In this document: positions 1-11,346 of the stretch, one piece after another | Numbering within the stretch: position 1 is the first letter of the stretch | Layout of the letters: each line of letters starts with the position of its first letter | NCBI GenBank assembly: GCA_963082875.1 | Contig: OY720099.1 | Coordinates: forward strand, 8,246,001 to 8,310,000 | Source of the DNA: Corella eumyota | Lineage: Eukaryota > Chordata > Ascidiacea > Phlebobranchia > Corellidae | DNA length: 64,000 nucleotides | Reading direction: 5' to 3' | The notes under the pieces: generated by a model | What the model was told of the DNA's origin: nothing | The model's input: only the letters and a program-made list of their open reading frames with translations | Database searches by the model: none | Made by a program: the position numbers and the translations under genes

Positions 1-826
1 TATTTTATTATTCAGATCAACTTATAATACAAAAATATAAGTTTATGTTTTTGTAATTTGTCGTGGTTCTCCAATTAAAAAAACTTATAATTATTGGCTT
101 TATTTTTTAGTTTGTTTTGGAAATATCTGGCGTTGGCAACTGAGAGGGTTGCTAGGTATGACGTCAAAATAAAATGTATTTATCCTTAAAAATGTTTGCA
201 AAAAAATTTATCATATTTAAAAAAAATACGTTATTTTAATATTAAATTCTTAAATTTTAAATAAAAAAGGGTTTTAATTTATAAATATTTACTAAAAAAT
301 AGGGTTGGTAACAAATCTGGCATTATGGTTGCCACTAAAACCTACGCCACGAATTTGTGACGTAGATGATGTCATTCTTTAACTAGACCTTTCATTCACA
401 AGTACACAAAAGGCGTTTATGAAATCGTGTACAATTAACTTTAGTTAGACTCAGCAGTTAATCTCAACCTGTTACTTTGAAATGGATGTGTTTTATCTGC
501 CTATATCTTTCTTATACTGTTGTTTGTTGTAGTTTACATTAAATTTTCTTATTAAAGCAGTCAGGCAGTAAAAATATAACTTTATTGTTTAGAAATTAAG
601 GGTCAGCGTAGGTAAGTAGTTAGTAAATAATAAAAAAGGACAAAATGAAATATTATGTTTGTGAAACTATACTACAGTAGTTTACAATAACTACTTTCAT
701 AGAACTAATTGACAAATATGTTTGACAGACGTTTAAATTACATAACTGTAACCTTTTTTTTCTATTTAAATAACCATAATTGTAAAATAAGCTTATTTTA
801 ACAACTTACTGACTTGTGGTACAAAA
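1..826. other. intergenic and 5' flank of HOOK gene
   Basis: AT-rich sequence without a convincing coding exon on either strand. It holds one perfect TGACGTCA octamer at 159-166 and must contain the HOOK promoter and 5' UTR, but I see no clear core promoter element. The neighbouring gene on the left is outside the window. Confidence 0.5.
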
Positions 827-3800
827 ATGGTTGATTCTGTGGAATTGTGCGATTCCTTGATTATATGGGTAAGTATATAGGAGCTTTATTAGCGTCGTCC
901 ATCAAGTTTATAAAAGCAAAAAGGGCAGAATTTTTTATTACCTTAACTTAATCTTTTTTTATCAGTTCTTTTTTTCCGCATTTATTTTAGTCTTAGCCGT
1001 TTAAACTGGCAAACAACCGTAATAGAGCTCCAGTATATATTATTTGGTCATTATTAATCAAAAATATGGAAATGAAGCTATTTAATTATCTATATATTTC
1101 TGTTAGTTTAAATTTACATTGTTGACTTAGTTTTAAGCTGATTAAACATTAGTAAACATTTGTTTAGATCTCAAACTTTAATATAGAATCCCCCCACAAA
1201 AATGCCCTGGATTTTACCGATGGAACAGCTATGGCTTTAATATTAAACCAATTGTAAGTTGATCACGATTAGCTAATTTTTTCTATTTGATATAAACAGT
1301 GAACTTTGTGTAAAAATTTGGATTTATGTATAGTAGCATACGGCAAACACAGCAGTTATTTAGAAGGTTATGGTAGGGTTTAATTAATGATTCTTAAACA
1401 TATAATTTGGAAATTATGTTATAGCCTATTATAGAATTAAATGTTTAACACTGCTATACTTTACATTCTAGAGATTCAAAATTTTTTAACAATTTATGGT
1501 TAGAAAGAATAAACAAAGATGTTGGTGATAATTACAGACTAAAGGTAATAAGCACTTTAATTATCACATTGTTGCAATTTTATTGTTGTTTAAATTTTAA
1601 AGTTATTTTATTATCTTTTGTTTCAAGTGAATGTGATTGTGCTTTATGATTAAAACTAAGTTGTTATTTATTTTCTATTTTTAGACAAACAATCTGAAGA
1701 AAATATTAAATCAAATGACAGATTATATACAAGAAGTAAGAATTTTTATCACTTTTTTTTAATAAGCAAATTTGTTGCTTTTTAAATGTAACTAACAAAT
1801 GCTAAATGTTTATTTATTACAACCATTATTTAGTTTGTAAATAAATGGCTTCTTTGTTTAAACAAATAAGGTTTATTACTAAATTGTATTTTACTATTTT
1901 ACAACTTTTAAGCCAAAGAATTTTATCCTTATGTTTTATTTATTTTAATTTAGCATATTTTATTGTTTTTGTATATATATACATTTTTTTAAAGGTCAAT
2001 TTAAAATGTATTTAAATATAAAATTTTATATATAAATAGTTAAATAAATTCAGTAAAACTTGTGTAGTTATATACCTGTAATGCTATTTTTAATTTTTTA
2101 AGTTTATTTTAGTTCATTACTAACTATAAAATAAAAATCGTCTGTTATAAATGGTCAATAATTGTTTTTTTCTTTAAATAGACAAGTGGAAATGAAATAG
2201 TTGGATTTAATATGCCCGATGTATCAATGATTAGTGAACAAGCAAACAAACAACATCTTGGAAGAATGTTACAACTTCTGCTTGGCGTCGTGGTTAACTC
2301 ACCCAGCAAACAGCGTAAGATTTAGTTATAAATTATTTGTTTTATAAATTATACAAAGTTTGTAAAACAGCTTCTAAAATTTGGGGATTACTTAAAAGTA
2401 TTCGATGAATTTTTTAGGGCTATGGTTTTTTTCATGCTAACTGATTAGCCACCTTATGATTTGCATTTTAATTGTTTTAATGTGGTCACAACTTACTCCT
2501 AATATTTGTTCATGGTAATTTACACATTTATCACAAATGAGATTTTTTTTATTTTAAAGGCATTTGGACGCGTACAGATAACATATTTAAATATATTATC
2601 CACTAAGCTCATTAATATAGTATTGTAATAGGGTTAACCAAAGTACTTTATTACAGAGTATATTGAAGATATAATGGGACTAGATGAAAATGTTCAACAT
2701 GTTGTTATGACCGCCATTCAAGTGTGTTTTAATTTGTGTTGTTAACCATTTAAATCAATGTGTAACTGTATTTAAACTATCAGGTGTTCATAAGTGATAA
2801 TCATATGCTAGGTTATACTAAATTAACGCTTACATAAATAAATGTGTTGAAATTAATTTTAAATAATTATTGCTATAGTTAAATGGAGTTATTTAATTTA
2901 ACTTTTATTTAATCAAAGTTTTATTTTTTTAAGGAACTAATGGAACATTATCAATCAAGTGCTGGTGAAACTGCCGAGTCATCAGTAACAGCAGTGGACG
3001 GAGTGAGTCAGCAAATTAAGAACTTGGAGGAAAAGTTGTCGGATTTGAATCAAGAAAAGGACGAGATGGCACAACGTTGTCATGAGCTTGATATCCAGGT
3101 TTGAATTAGTTACATTATCTAACCTTCCTTTGCAAAATCCAATTTCCAACAAAACTTTTAATCTAAATTTTTAAAAATTTTTTAAAGATTTGATTTATGA
3201 GGCATTGTCGATTCAGTTGCATTTTTTTTTTGGTAATATGGGCGTATTATACCATATGTTATGTTATGTTGTCTGACTAATTGCTTATGCACAAAAGTTA
3301 TAAATTAAAAATTACACACAAAATAATTACGTATTTAAATATAGGCAGGTTAATGGGAAAATTTTATAATTTGAACTTTTTTGTATTTTTTATATTTTTT
3401 TCTATGCTTTGTTTTTTATGAACATTTTAAACTTAAACATTCTCTATACTGTGAACAAATAAATTAATCTGATTAACCTCTCTTTGACTCTATATTAATA
3501 TAACTTCTTACCCTGTCAGCTGTTTTCTTACATTCTTTCTTTATTCTTTACCTTAGCTTAATAACTGTATGAGTGAACATCTAAACCTTAGATGTGATCA
3601 TGCTCTTCTATACGATAAGGTAACAACTCTGTTAACTTTTTCTTTTCATTTCTTAAAATCTAACCATCACTTTATTTTATTTTAAATTTTAAACTTTGTT
3701 AATATGGTTTTGTGAAATCATTTAATTTTGAAATTTGTTTCTCTGAACTTCCAGGTATCAATGCTTCATGAGGAAAAAGCCAACATCCACCAAGAGAACC

Positions 3801-6800
3801 TTCAACTCCAAGAGAGATTAAATCAAACAGAGAACATGGAAGATCCAAGATCTCCTGCATCCATAAGACACAACCAGATGACAATACAGATAGAAGCTCT
3901 TCAGGAAGAGACATACAGGTACACTAAGCCAGCATTATAAAACTGTACTTTTTAGTTTTTTTTTTAATACTTTTAGGGGGAAGGATAAGCTGTTGTGACG
4001 TGTTTAAACATTTTGTAATTACTAGACTTAAGGGCAAACAGTGTGGCACTGGCACTGTTCAAACCGAAAACCTTTTGGCTCGCAATTCGATGCTGTGACT
4101 AGTATACCACACAGCCAGACTAGATTTTAAACTCTTATATACATTTTTTTCGACATCAATAGGTTGGAGGCATCTAGAGATGATTACAAAATTCGGTGTG
4201 AAGTTATTGAACAAGATTTACTGGAGTCACAAAATAAAATTGATGAACTATCAACTTTAGCTGAAGAATCGAGGTTTGTGGAAAAATTATTTCTACCATA
4301 GACTAATTGTTATTTATCATACAAACTTTTAGGTAAAATTTAATATTTTGATGTTGTTTTAGGTTACTGAAAGATGAAATAGATTATTTGAGATCAGCGT
4401 CAGAAAAAGCTTCAAAACTTGAATCAACGTTGGAAAGTTATAAAACTAAGTTAAAAGAATTAAACGAACTTAGGGGCCAGGTAAGAATTTTGGATTATAA
4501 GTTTATTTATTCTAATGTAAGTATGTATTAAAGTATTTTAAGCGGCAGCAAAGTGTAGTGATGTAGTTTTTAATTTCATATTTAGCAAGTTACTTTTTAA
4601 CATACCTGCAATAATAGGTCAAACTGCTAGAAGAAAAGAACACCTCATTTATGGAAAGAACGGTGGATCTAGAAGATGAGTTAAAGAAAGCAAATGCTGC
4701 AAGATCACAACTTGAAACTTATAAGAGACAGGTTGGAAATTATTGCAAATTAAATTTAAGTTATGACCTAAAATATTTTGGAAGCATGTTTGATAGAATA
4801 TTTTTACGTGTTAAGTGTTCGTATTACTTAAACTAGTTAATCGTCTGTCCTACAGACTACATTTTTACTTATTTGTTTAGTAACTAATAATTGGTTATTG
4901 TAATGTTGTTGCTACAAAATTTTCCTTTATAGTTATTTTTGAACGACATTATTTTATTTTAAAATATTTAGCTTGGGAAATTGTTTGCACGAGTAATGTT
5001 TAAAAATTTAATTCTAATTGCATTAAAAGGTTATCGACCTCCACAACAAATTATCCGAGGAAACAAGAAGAGCAGACAAAGCTGAATTTGAAGTGAAAAC
5101 TAAAAGTGAGAAAATCAAGAATCTTGATAATGAAAAACAGGTAACATCAATAAACTACTGGTTAATATTTTAGGTGAAAAAACTTTTGTAGTTATTCTGT
5201 AACCTACATTAAGGATCTTTTAAAAATTAATTATAATACAATCATTCTTATGTTACAAATATCAAAATATATTTTATTAACTGAGTATTTTCACAGAACA
5301 TTTAAAAAAAAAATTGCCCTGAAATCGTGATTAAGTTTTTTTAGAAATTAATGGGCATTTTTTTATGGGAGAGTTGGGGTAAAAAGGGTTAATATAAAAT
5401 GCCTCCTAGTAAGGTAAATGGCGTTTAAAATGATTTTTATTAGCATATCAGTGATCTTTATTATATTAAATTTGGGTTAACTTTAATCATTATGACATCA
5501 CAGAGGTTATGTGCTGAAAGGGACTCCTTACAAAACACGAATGATGAATTACAACTAAACCAGGGTAGTGTTGGAGGTACTTTGGACAAACAACTGTTGG
5601 GGTCGGGTTCTGGAGGAGATTCCCTAAATCTCACCCCACTTGAGATGAAGTAAGGTTTCATAAATCTAATCTATTATGTAAGGACAATAAAAACCTTAAA
5701 AAATATTTTTTACAGAGAGAAATTAATCCGACTCCAACATGAAAACAAAATGTTAAAGTTGGAGCAAAATGAGAGAGGAGATGAACGTCTTCTTTCGATT
5801 AACTCTGATCTGGAACTTGCAAACTCCCGAATCAATGAGTTAGAAACTGAAAATAGGTAAATTTATTAAATTTCGAATATTTAATAGATTAGGTTTAATT
5901 TGCATTGATTTAAATTAAAGCAGTTTTAAATGATTATTCTAATATAATCTAGTTTGTTGCTTGCCCCACATGCTGCATTTGAAGTTATTATCTGCCTGTA
6001 ATAACTTACACACCATAAACAACAGTTTTCTTATTTTTTGAAAGCCATTTAACTTCATTTATATGTATATAAGCCACTAAGCCTAATTATATAGGTTTTT
6101 TTTATAAACTAAAACATTTAATGCTTTAACGCGAAGTAATTTTCTTTAATTTAAAATTTTTTTTTTCACAGACTTAGTAATCGACGAGTTTTGGAACTTG
6201 ATGCCCAGGTTAAAGATTTACAAGAAGAACTCCAAGTAAAGGGAGCAAATTCAGAAGATGTGAGTAGTTTATTCCTAATTGTATGCCTTTACTTTATTTT
6301 TAATGTGATTTTTAAATACTAAATTGTTTGCATGACCATGCATTATGGTGAAATGCAGAACTTAATATTACGTTGTATAAATTATTAAACATTTTGTTTT
6401 GCATATATGCATGTTTGAGTTTACTTTAACCATATATAACTGTGACCAGTCGATCCAACTCAATAACGAATTAATCCTCAAGTTTTTTATTTTAATTCAA
6501 TAAGAAAAAGGTGTTAATTGGTTGATTGGATCACTTCTGGTCACTTCTGGAAACTTGTAATTTACGGCCCTCGCTATTACTTGTGTACATTATGATCCTT
6601 GTTAATGTATTCTTGTACTTTACATCCTTGCTTATTCTCTTTTGTAATAGTCAACTTTTGCTGATTTTCTTTTGTACTTTATGGTTCTCGCTAATTCTTT
6701 CTCGTACTTTACGCTCCTCGCTAATTCTCTCTTGTACTTTTTAGTTCTTGCTTATTCTCTCTTATACTTCACAGTCTCCAGCTAGTTTTTTTTTATACTT

Positions 6801-9415
6801 TATAATCCTTGCTGATTCTCTGTTGTACTATTCTTGTACCTTACAATCTTTAACCAATATCTCTTAATTGTGAAGTAAAAAGTATTCGGTCGCTTTGTCT
6901 TGTGATGAGTTGTAAATAAGTTAAGTTGTCTCAGGGTTAAATTGACATAAAACCATACATGATGCTTAATATTTTTTATAATTTATTATTTTAACTAACT
7001 TATTGTGTTGCTGCATTTAACCTATGGAATGCACTTATGACATAGTAATCTTTTATTTTTGCATGTTTACAACCTGCAGTCGCATGTGAGTATAAATTTT
7101 ACTTATTTTTGCACGAAGTTTATGATAAAGTTTTTTTTATATATTTTGCAACTAAATTTTGCATGACCAGAAAATTTTTGTACTACTTTTTTATCAAAAT
7201 TAAGGGTAAAATATTTTTATTATTTTTGCAGCATTTGGCACTTAGACATAAACTACAAGAACATTTGTAAGTTAATAATTAGTAATGAAGGGTAATTAAA
7301 ACTGGTTGTAATTTTTTAAATTTTAAACAAATTTTTAAAAATAAAATTTTTTAGTAACATAGTTTTAGGGTTATTTGTTTTTAATAAGCTGTAGAATGTC
7401 AGCAAAATAATTGGGAAATAATTTTTGCTATGACAGGTAAAATTAATTTATTATTTAGAACAAAATTACATGAAACAAGTGAAGAGTTGCAAAAGAAAAA
7501 GAATTATATTGAAGCAGTCGAACCCCAGTTACAACAAGGAGGTAAAAATTAATTTTCTTTTTTTGTATGGTTTATCCTTGTGGAATGTGGGAAAGACAAA
7601 TCATGGGCTAAACACAGGCTAAGATTTGTTTACCAGACCTAGTCTTAAGTTGGTTTTAGCAATTTTGGATATTATTAAGGTTAGTGCCAGATAGTTAACT
7701 TGCTAACTAGTTTGGGCCTGGCAAGAGTTTATACCGTTTATAGTGCCTTACTTAAGAGTATACGGCATAAAAGCATTAAGAATCAAAATATTGACTTCTT
7801 TTCGTAAAGCCAGGTGTCATAACCCTTACACCACGTCATCAGATGTAAAAATTGTATGTTTAAAATGTTTAAAAAGTGGTCATCTAATTTTTTAATTTGC
7901 ATTGATTAAATTGCTTAAATTTTGAAAATTCTTGATAAGCTTTTCTAACGAAATTTCAATTTTTTTTTTAGATAAACAAATACAGGAACTGCGAACTTCT
8001 TTAAAGAAAAAGGAAGAAGACATGAAAGCAATGGAAGACAGATACAAAAAGTAAAAAACATTAATTGCATTTTATTGTATAGCAGGCACTTCAGTATATT
8101 TGTAGTAAAATATGTTTGACTTGAAAATTATAAATTATTTAATAAATTACTTTAAATTTAAAACTAAATTCAGTTATTTAAAAATAAAAAATATGTACCT
8201 TAAAAATTTTTATTTTTTTAGATATCTTGAGAAAGCAAAGAGTGTTATTCGAACCCTGGACCCCAATAAAAACCAACAAAATGTTGCCCCACAATTAAAC
8301 AAACTTAAAAACGAGGTCGCAGAGAAAAATAAAATGCTCAAACAACTGGAGGTAAAAAATTATTTTTTTTTATAATTTTTGGGGCTAATTATTTTTTGTA
8401 TTAAATATAATTTGATATGTTTTTTTGTTCATATATAAAGCGAGATATGGAAAAAACAAAGATCGCTCGTGAACAAGAAGAAAAATTGGTTGTTAATGCT
8501 TGGTATAATATGGTAAGTTGATTATTTTTTATATTCATTACTTTGGATTTTTGCCAAATTTTTTATTGTTTTTACAGTTCTAAAATAAGTTTATAAAACT
8601 TACTTTAATTTTTTTAACGGCAATAATGAAAACATATTGTTCTTGTTCCTTTCACAGTTCTAAGTTTTTTGGAGGACCATAAACTGCAAGTAATTCTGAC
8701 TCTCTTAAAATTAAATTTTTCCTTGTTTTACCTAGGGGATGCAGCTGCATAGAAAAGCTGTTGATGAAAGGTTATCCCACACAAGCCCTGGCCAATCTTT
8801 CCTGGCACGTCAGCGTCAAGTCTCTTCCTCTCGACGGTCGCAACCTGGAGCTGTACAAAGGTGAGAAAAAAATACACAAAAATTTGTTTTCATACTTTTT
8901 CGTACATAGTCATTTATATTTAAAGTTTTTTAATATTCGGTACATTACTATTGTGGCTAATTCATAGATTCATAATTTTTTTATCATACCTTATACTTTG
9001 TTTTTGTATTTCCATTATGCATTATTGATAACTTATTTTTGTGTGAAATTTAAAGCATGTTATTTGTAGTTTTATTTTTACTTTAGCATGGTTGTATTTT
9101 TTTTGTTTTTTTTAACAGCCATTTAGTAAAAATTAATGCACACATGCAATATGCAAATGTAGTAAACTTAATTAAATTTTATGTTTTTATTTTTATATGT
9201 AGCTAATATCTTTATCACAAAAAAGTTTATTAAAAACTAAAATAGTAATAATAGTAATAATGCCCTTGTATGTAAAAACATTAAAACATTTGCTAATAAT
9301 AAAATACCATTAAATTTTTTTTTATTTTACTAAACTTACATTTTTGTTGTATCTAATTTTTTGTTTTAACTAACCACATGTTTTGCATGCCAGTTACGTC
9401 ACTGCCTCGTCATAA
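827..9415 (+). CDS. HOOK: HOOK family dynein-dynactin adaptor (HOOK1/2/3 orthologue)
   Basis: Family role: HOOK proteins link dynein-dynactin to endosomal cargo through the FTS/FHIP complex. Twenty-two core exons give 717 residues, close to human HOOK3 (about 718): 827-868, 1168-1253, 1472-1544, 1685-1735, 2182-2314, 2657-2721, 2934-3098, 3755-3918, 4163-4273, 4363-4480, 4618-4731, 5030-5140, 5504-5649, 5716-5856, 6172-6259, 7232-7266, 7459-7541, 7972-8050, 8222-8351, 8441-8512, 8736-8860, 9394-9415. All junctions have GT/AG and consistent phase. The N-terminal Hook domain (about residues 1-165) starts MVDSVELCDSLIIW. A long coiled coil follows, with family signatures KLIRLQHENKMLKL and KYLEKAKSVIRTLDP, then the tail GQSFLARQRQVSSSRRS. 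The last exon adds YVTASS and a stop. If the last intron is retained, a stop follows at once, so the very C-terminus is less certain. I cannot assign it to one vertebrate paralogue. Confidence 0.96.
880..1031. mobile_element. MITE-like DNA transposon, copy 1, in HOOK intron 1
   Basis: A 152-bp element with imperfect terminal inverted repeats: the left end reads GGAGCTTTATTAGC and the right end, reverse-complemented, GGAGCTCTATTACG. It is flanked by a perfect 8-bp direct repeat AGTATATA at 872-879 and 1032-1039, the target-site duplication. A 153-bp relative lies at 51496-51648. An 8-bp duplication is typical of hAT (and P) transposons, but the ends do not match a family I can name. It carries no coding capacity. 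It sits 11 bases inside the intron and its target site overlaps the splice donor (869 onward). Confidence 0.8.
3557..3619 (+). other. candidate 63-nt in-frame cassette exon of HOOK
   Basis: A stretch with a pyrimidine-rich acceptor (ACCTTAG) and a GTAACA donor. It has 21 open codons in phase 0, lying between two phase-0 HOOK exons, and starts LNNCMSEHLNL. Human HOOK proteins join the flanking segments directly (CHELD..Q to the LxEEK region), so this exon is extra to the conserved protein. Twenty-one residues equal three heptads and would lengthen the coiled coil without changing its register. No transcript evidence is available. Confidence 0.45.
6553..6866. repeat. degenerate minisatellite, about 30-bp unit, about 10 copies
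   Basis: Tandem degenerate units of the form CTTGTACTTTAC plus TCCTTGCTAATTCTCT recur about every 30 bases inside a HOOK intron (6260-7231). Units differ by several substitutions and small length changes, so the array is old. The open frame it creates on the + strand is a repeat artefact. Confidence 0.75.
7570..7860 (-). mobile_element. tRNA-derived SINE copy, antisense, in HOOK intron
   Basis: Reverse-complemented, this region has a tRNA-like head (ACGTGGTGTAAGGGTTATG, box A-like) and a body with AAGTAAGGCACTATAAACGG. That body closely matches AAGTAGGGCGCTATAAACGG of the clearer copy at 53884-54120. It lies in the intron between exons 7459-7541 and 7972-8050. Ends are judged by eye. Confidence 0.6.
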
Positions 9416-10049
9416 GTGGCGTCATAACCAATGTTGATGAGCTGGCGATTAATGACGTCACCATTCTTCTTGATGACGCATGCAGCTTACTTTTGTTTTG
9501 TTTGCTTTTTTTATGACGACAGAATAGACGTGACTATCGGATCGAGGAAGTGACGTCAGTGATTTTGTGACGTCATCATTCCGTCAGGACGTCAGCAATT
9601 TGCGGCATGGTTTATTTCTTCTATTTTTCGTTTTTGATATTCAGTCGCATTTATACATGACGTCATAACATTCATTCTTTGGCGTCATAATGCAGGCATT
9701 CTGTTGACGACGCGTCGCTGTTCTCTGCCGTTACATTTGTCGTATGACGTCATCAACTGTTTCATTTGAGCACAAACTGTGCAATATCTTTGTCACGTGC
9801 CATCTGTCAATCATTTAGCTGTTATTGTTGGTAATATTGGCAATTATGACGTAACAATCATGTTATGCAGAGGTCGTCCCGCGCCATCGAACCCATCGGT
9901 CACGTGGTTTTCTTGAAAATATTTTACAGATTTTTTTTTAATTCATTATTTTCTAAAATTATTTTTGGGTACTTATGTGTAAAAAAATTTGTGCCTTATT
10001 GTTAGTATGGCGTCATAACTATATTATTCTTATTGCTATTGTGACGTCA
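9394..10049. promoter_or_regulatory. cluster of CRE-like TGACGTCA palindromes downstream of HOOK
   Basis: Perfect TGACGTCA octamers lie at 9453, 9551, 9568, 9658, 9745 and 10042. Near matches include TTACGTCA at 9394, GGACGTCA at 9587 and TGACGTAA at 9847. GCGTCATAA recurs three times, and CACGTG E-boxes sit at 9793 and 9901. TGACGTCA is the consensus of CREB/ATF bZIP factors. The block starts in the last HOOK exon and lies 1.3-1.9 kb upstream of the next gene. It could be an enhancer or a local excess of a motif common in this genome, since single copies also occur at 159, 17008, 17968, 18051, 43699 and 46060. Confidence 0.5.
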
Positions 10050-11346
10050 TTAATATGTAATTATTATTCTAAGTTGTTGATTTATTTCGAATCATATATT
10101 TATATTTGTTTAAAAATTTTGTAATTACAAATGTTGGAAAATATTTAAGGTATTAATATTGCTTTTTAGGTTATTTTTGATTGTTTTTTTTGTACAAAAT
10201 ACCAAAAATGATTTTATATCGTTGCCTTATCTTAGGAAATTGTTTTTGCAATTTTTATTGTAAATGAAATGTGGTGAAGATAAAAAGGTACGATTTTTCG
10301 GTAGATAATGTAGTTATCAGATATCGTCGTGATAAAAAGGTAGATTGTGTTTCTATAAAATACTAGATTATATCGTAAACTGTCCTACCACAAATATTTT
10401 TCTGCTAAGTGCAGGCTTAAATTTTAATAGCCGAATTCGTGCATGTCTGCAACAACAAAGAAATATGTGTAAAAACGTTGTAACATCAAGGTCAAAAAAG
10501 GTTTAAAAGTCAGTTAGGAAATCGATGTTTTGATTATTTCCCTTTGTGGGTAAATGTAAAACTGTTGTAGCAACTTACATTTGTTAATAATAGGATATAC
10601 TCAGACTATGAGTTGTATATTAATTTTTCCAACTTTTCTTAATAAGATTAAATATTCTTGATTTAGGTCATAAAACAGTTACGTTTCCTGTTAAGTGTTT
10701 GTTGTGTTCTAGAATTAATGGAGCGTAACAACGTGTTTATTCGGTCATAAAACGCTCGAACGACAATATTTGTTGAATTGCTCCTTTTATTTGATTAGTT
10801 TCGCAATACAGGATTGGAAACTCAACAATTGATTAGTTTTTAATTTGTATTTGTCAGTAAACATAGCAATTGGAATTTTCCTGCTGTTAGCTGGTGTAAT
10901 CAAAAATAAAACAGTTAGTTAGATCTAGACCGTCGACAGACGATTAAATATTATCTGATTAACGCTAACGAATTCGTAGTTAGAAAAAAAACGACGGCGT
11001 AGTGGGCAACTGGTACAGATTAAATGACGTGATTTGCTTACTTTGTTTATATGCGTGTTATATGTAGGTATTGTCAGATTGTTGTGTACCAATTGAATAA
11101 CTAATTTGTTAACTAAACCTATTCAACGTTTCTTGTCAAATCATACCAATCTTAGTATTTACACTATTTGTGGTTAAGTTATAGAGCTTAGTTTATCAGA
11201 ATAAGAGTTGTGGAATTTATGACATTACTTTAAAGTGTTAGTTTTAAGCGCAAGGTATAATCAAGTTCATGTTTGCTTGTTGGTAAATTTTGTGTTATTT
11301 TAATAATCTGTTAACAAAATTGTGATATATACTTTTAGATTAAATC
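10050..11346. other. intergenic, 5' flank of the 656-residue gene
   Basis: AT-rich sequence with no supported exon. The phrase GATAAAAAGGTA occurs twice (about 10278 and 10331). A pyrimidine-rich tract ends in an AG acceptor at 11337-11338, eight bases before the next ATG, suggesting either a short upstream non-coding exon or a spliced-leader acceptor. Confidence 0.5.

Noticed and set aside
7080-7085. Six-base micro-exon TCGCAT in HOOK between 6259 and 7232
   Set aside because: It has CTGCAG before it and GTGAGT after it, but skipping it makes the protein align with human HOOK3 without a gap, whereas including it adds two residues in a conserved stretch.
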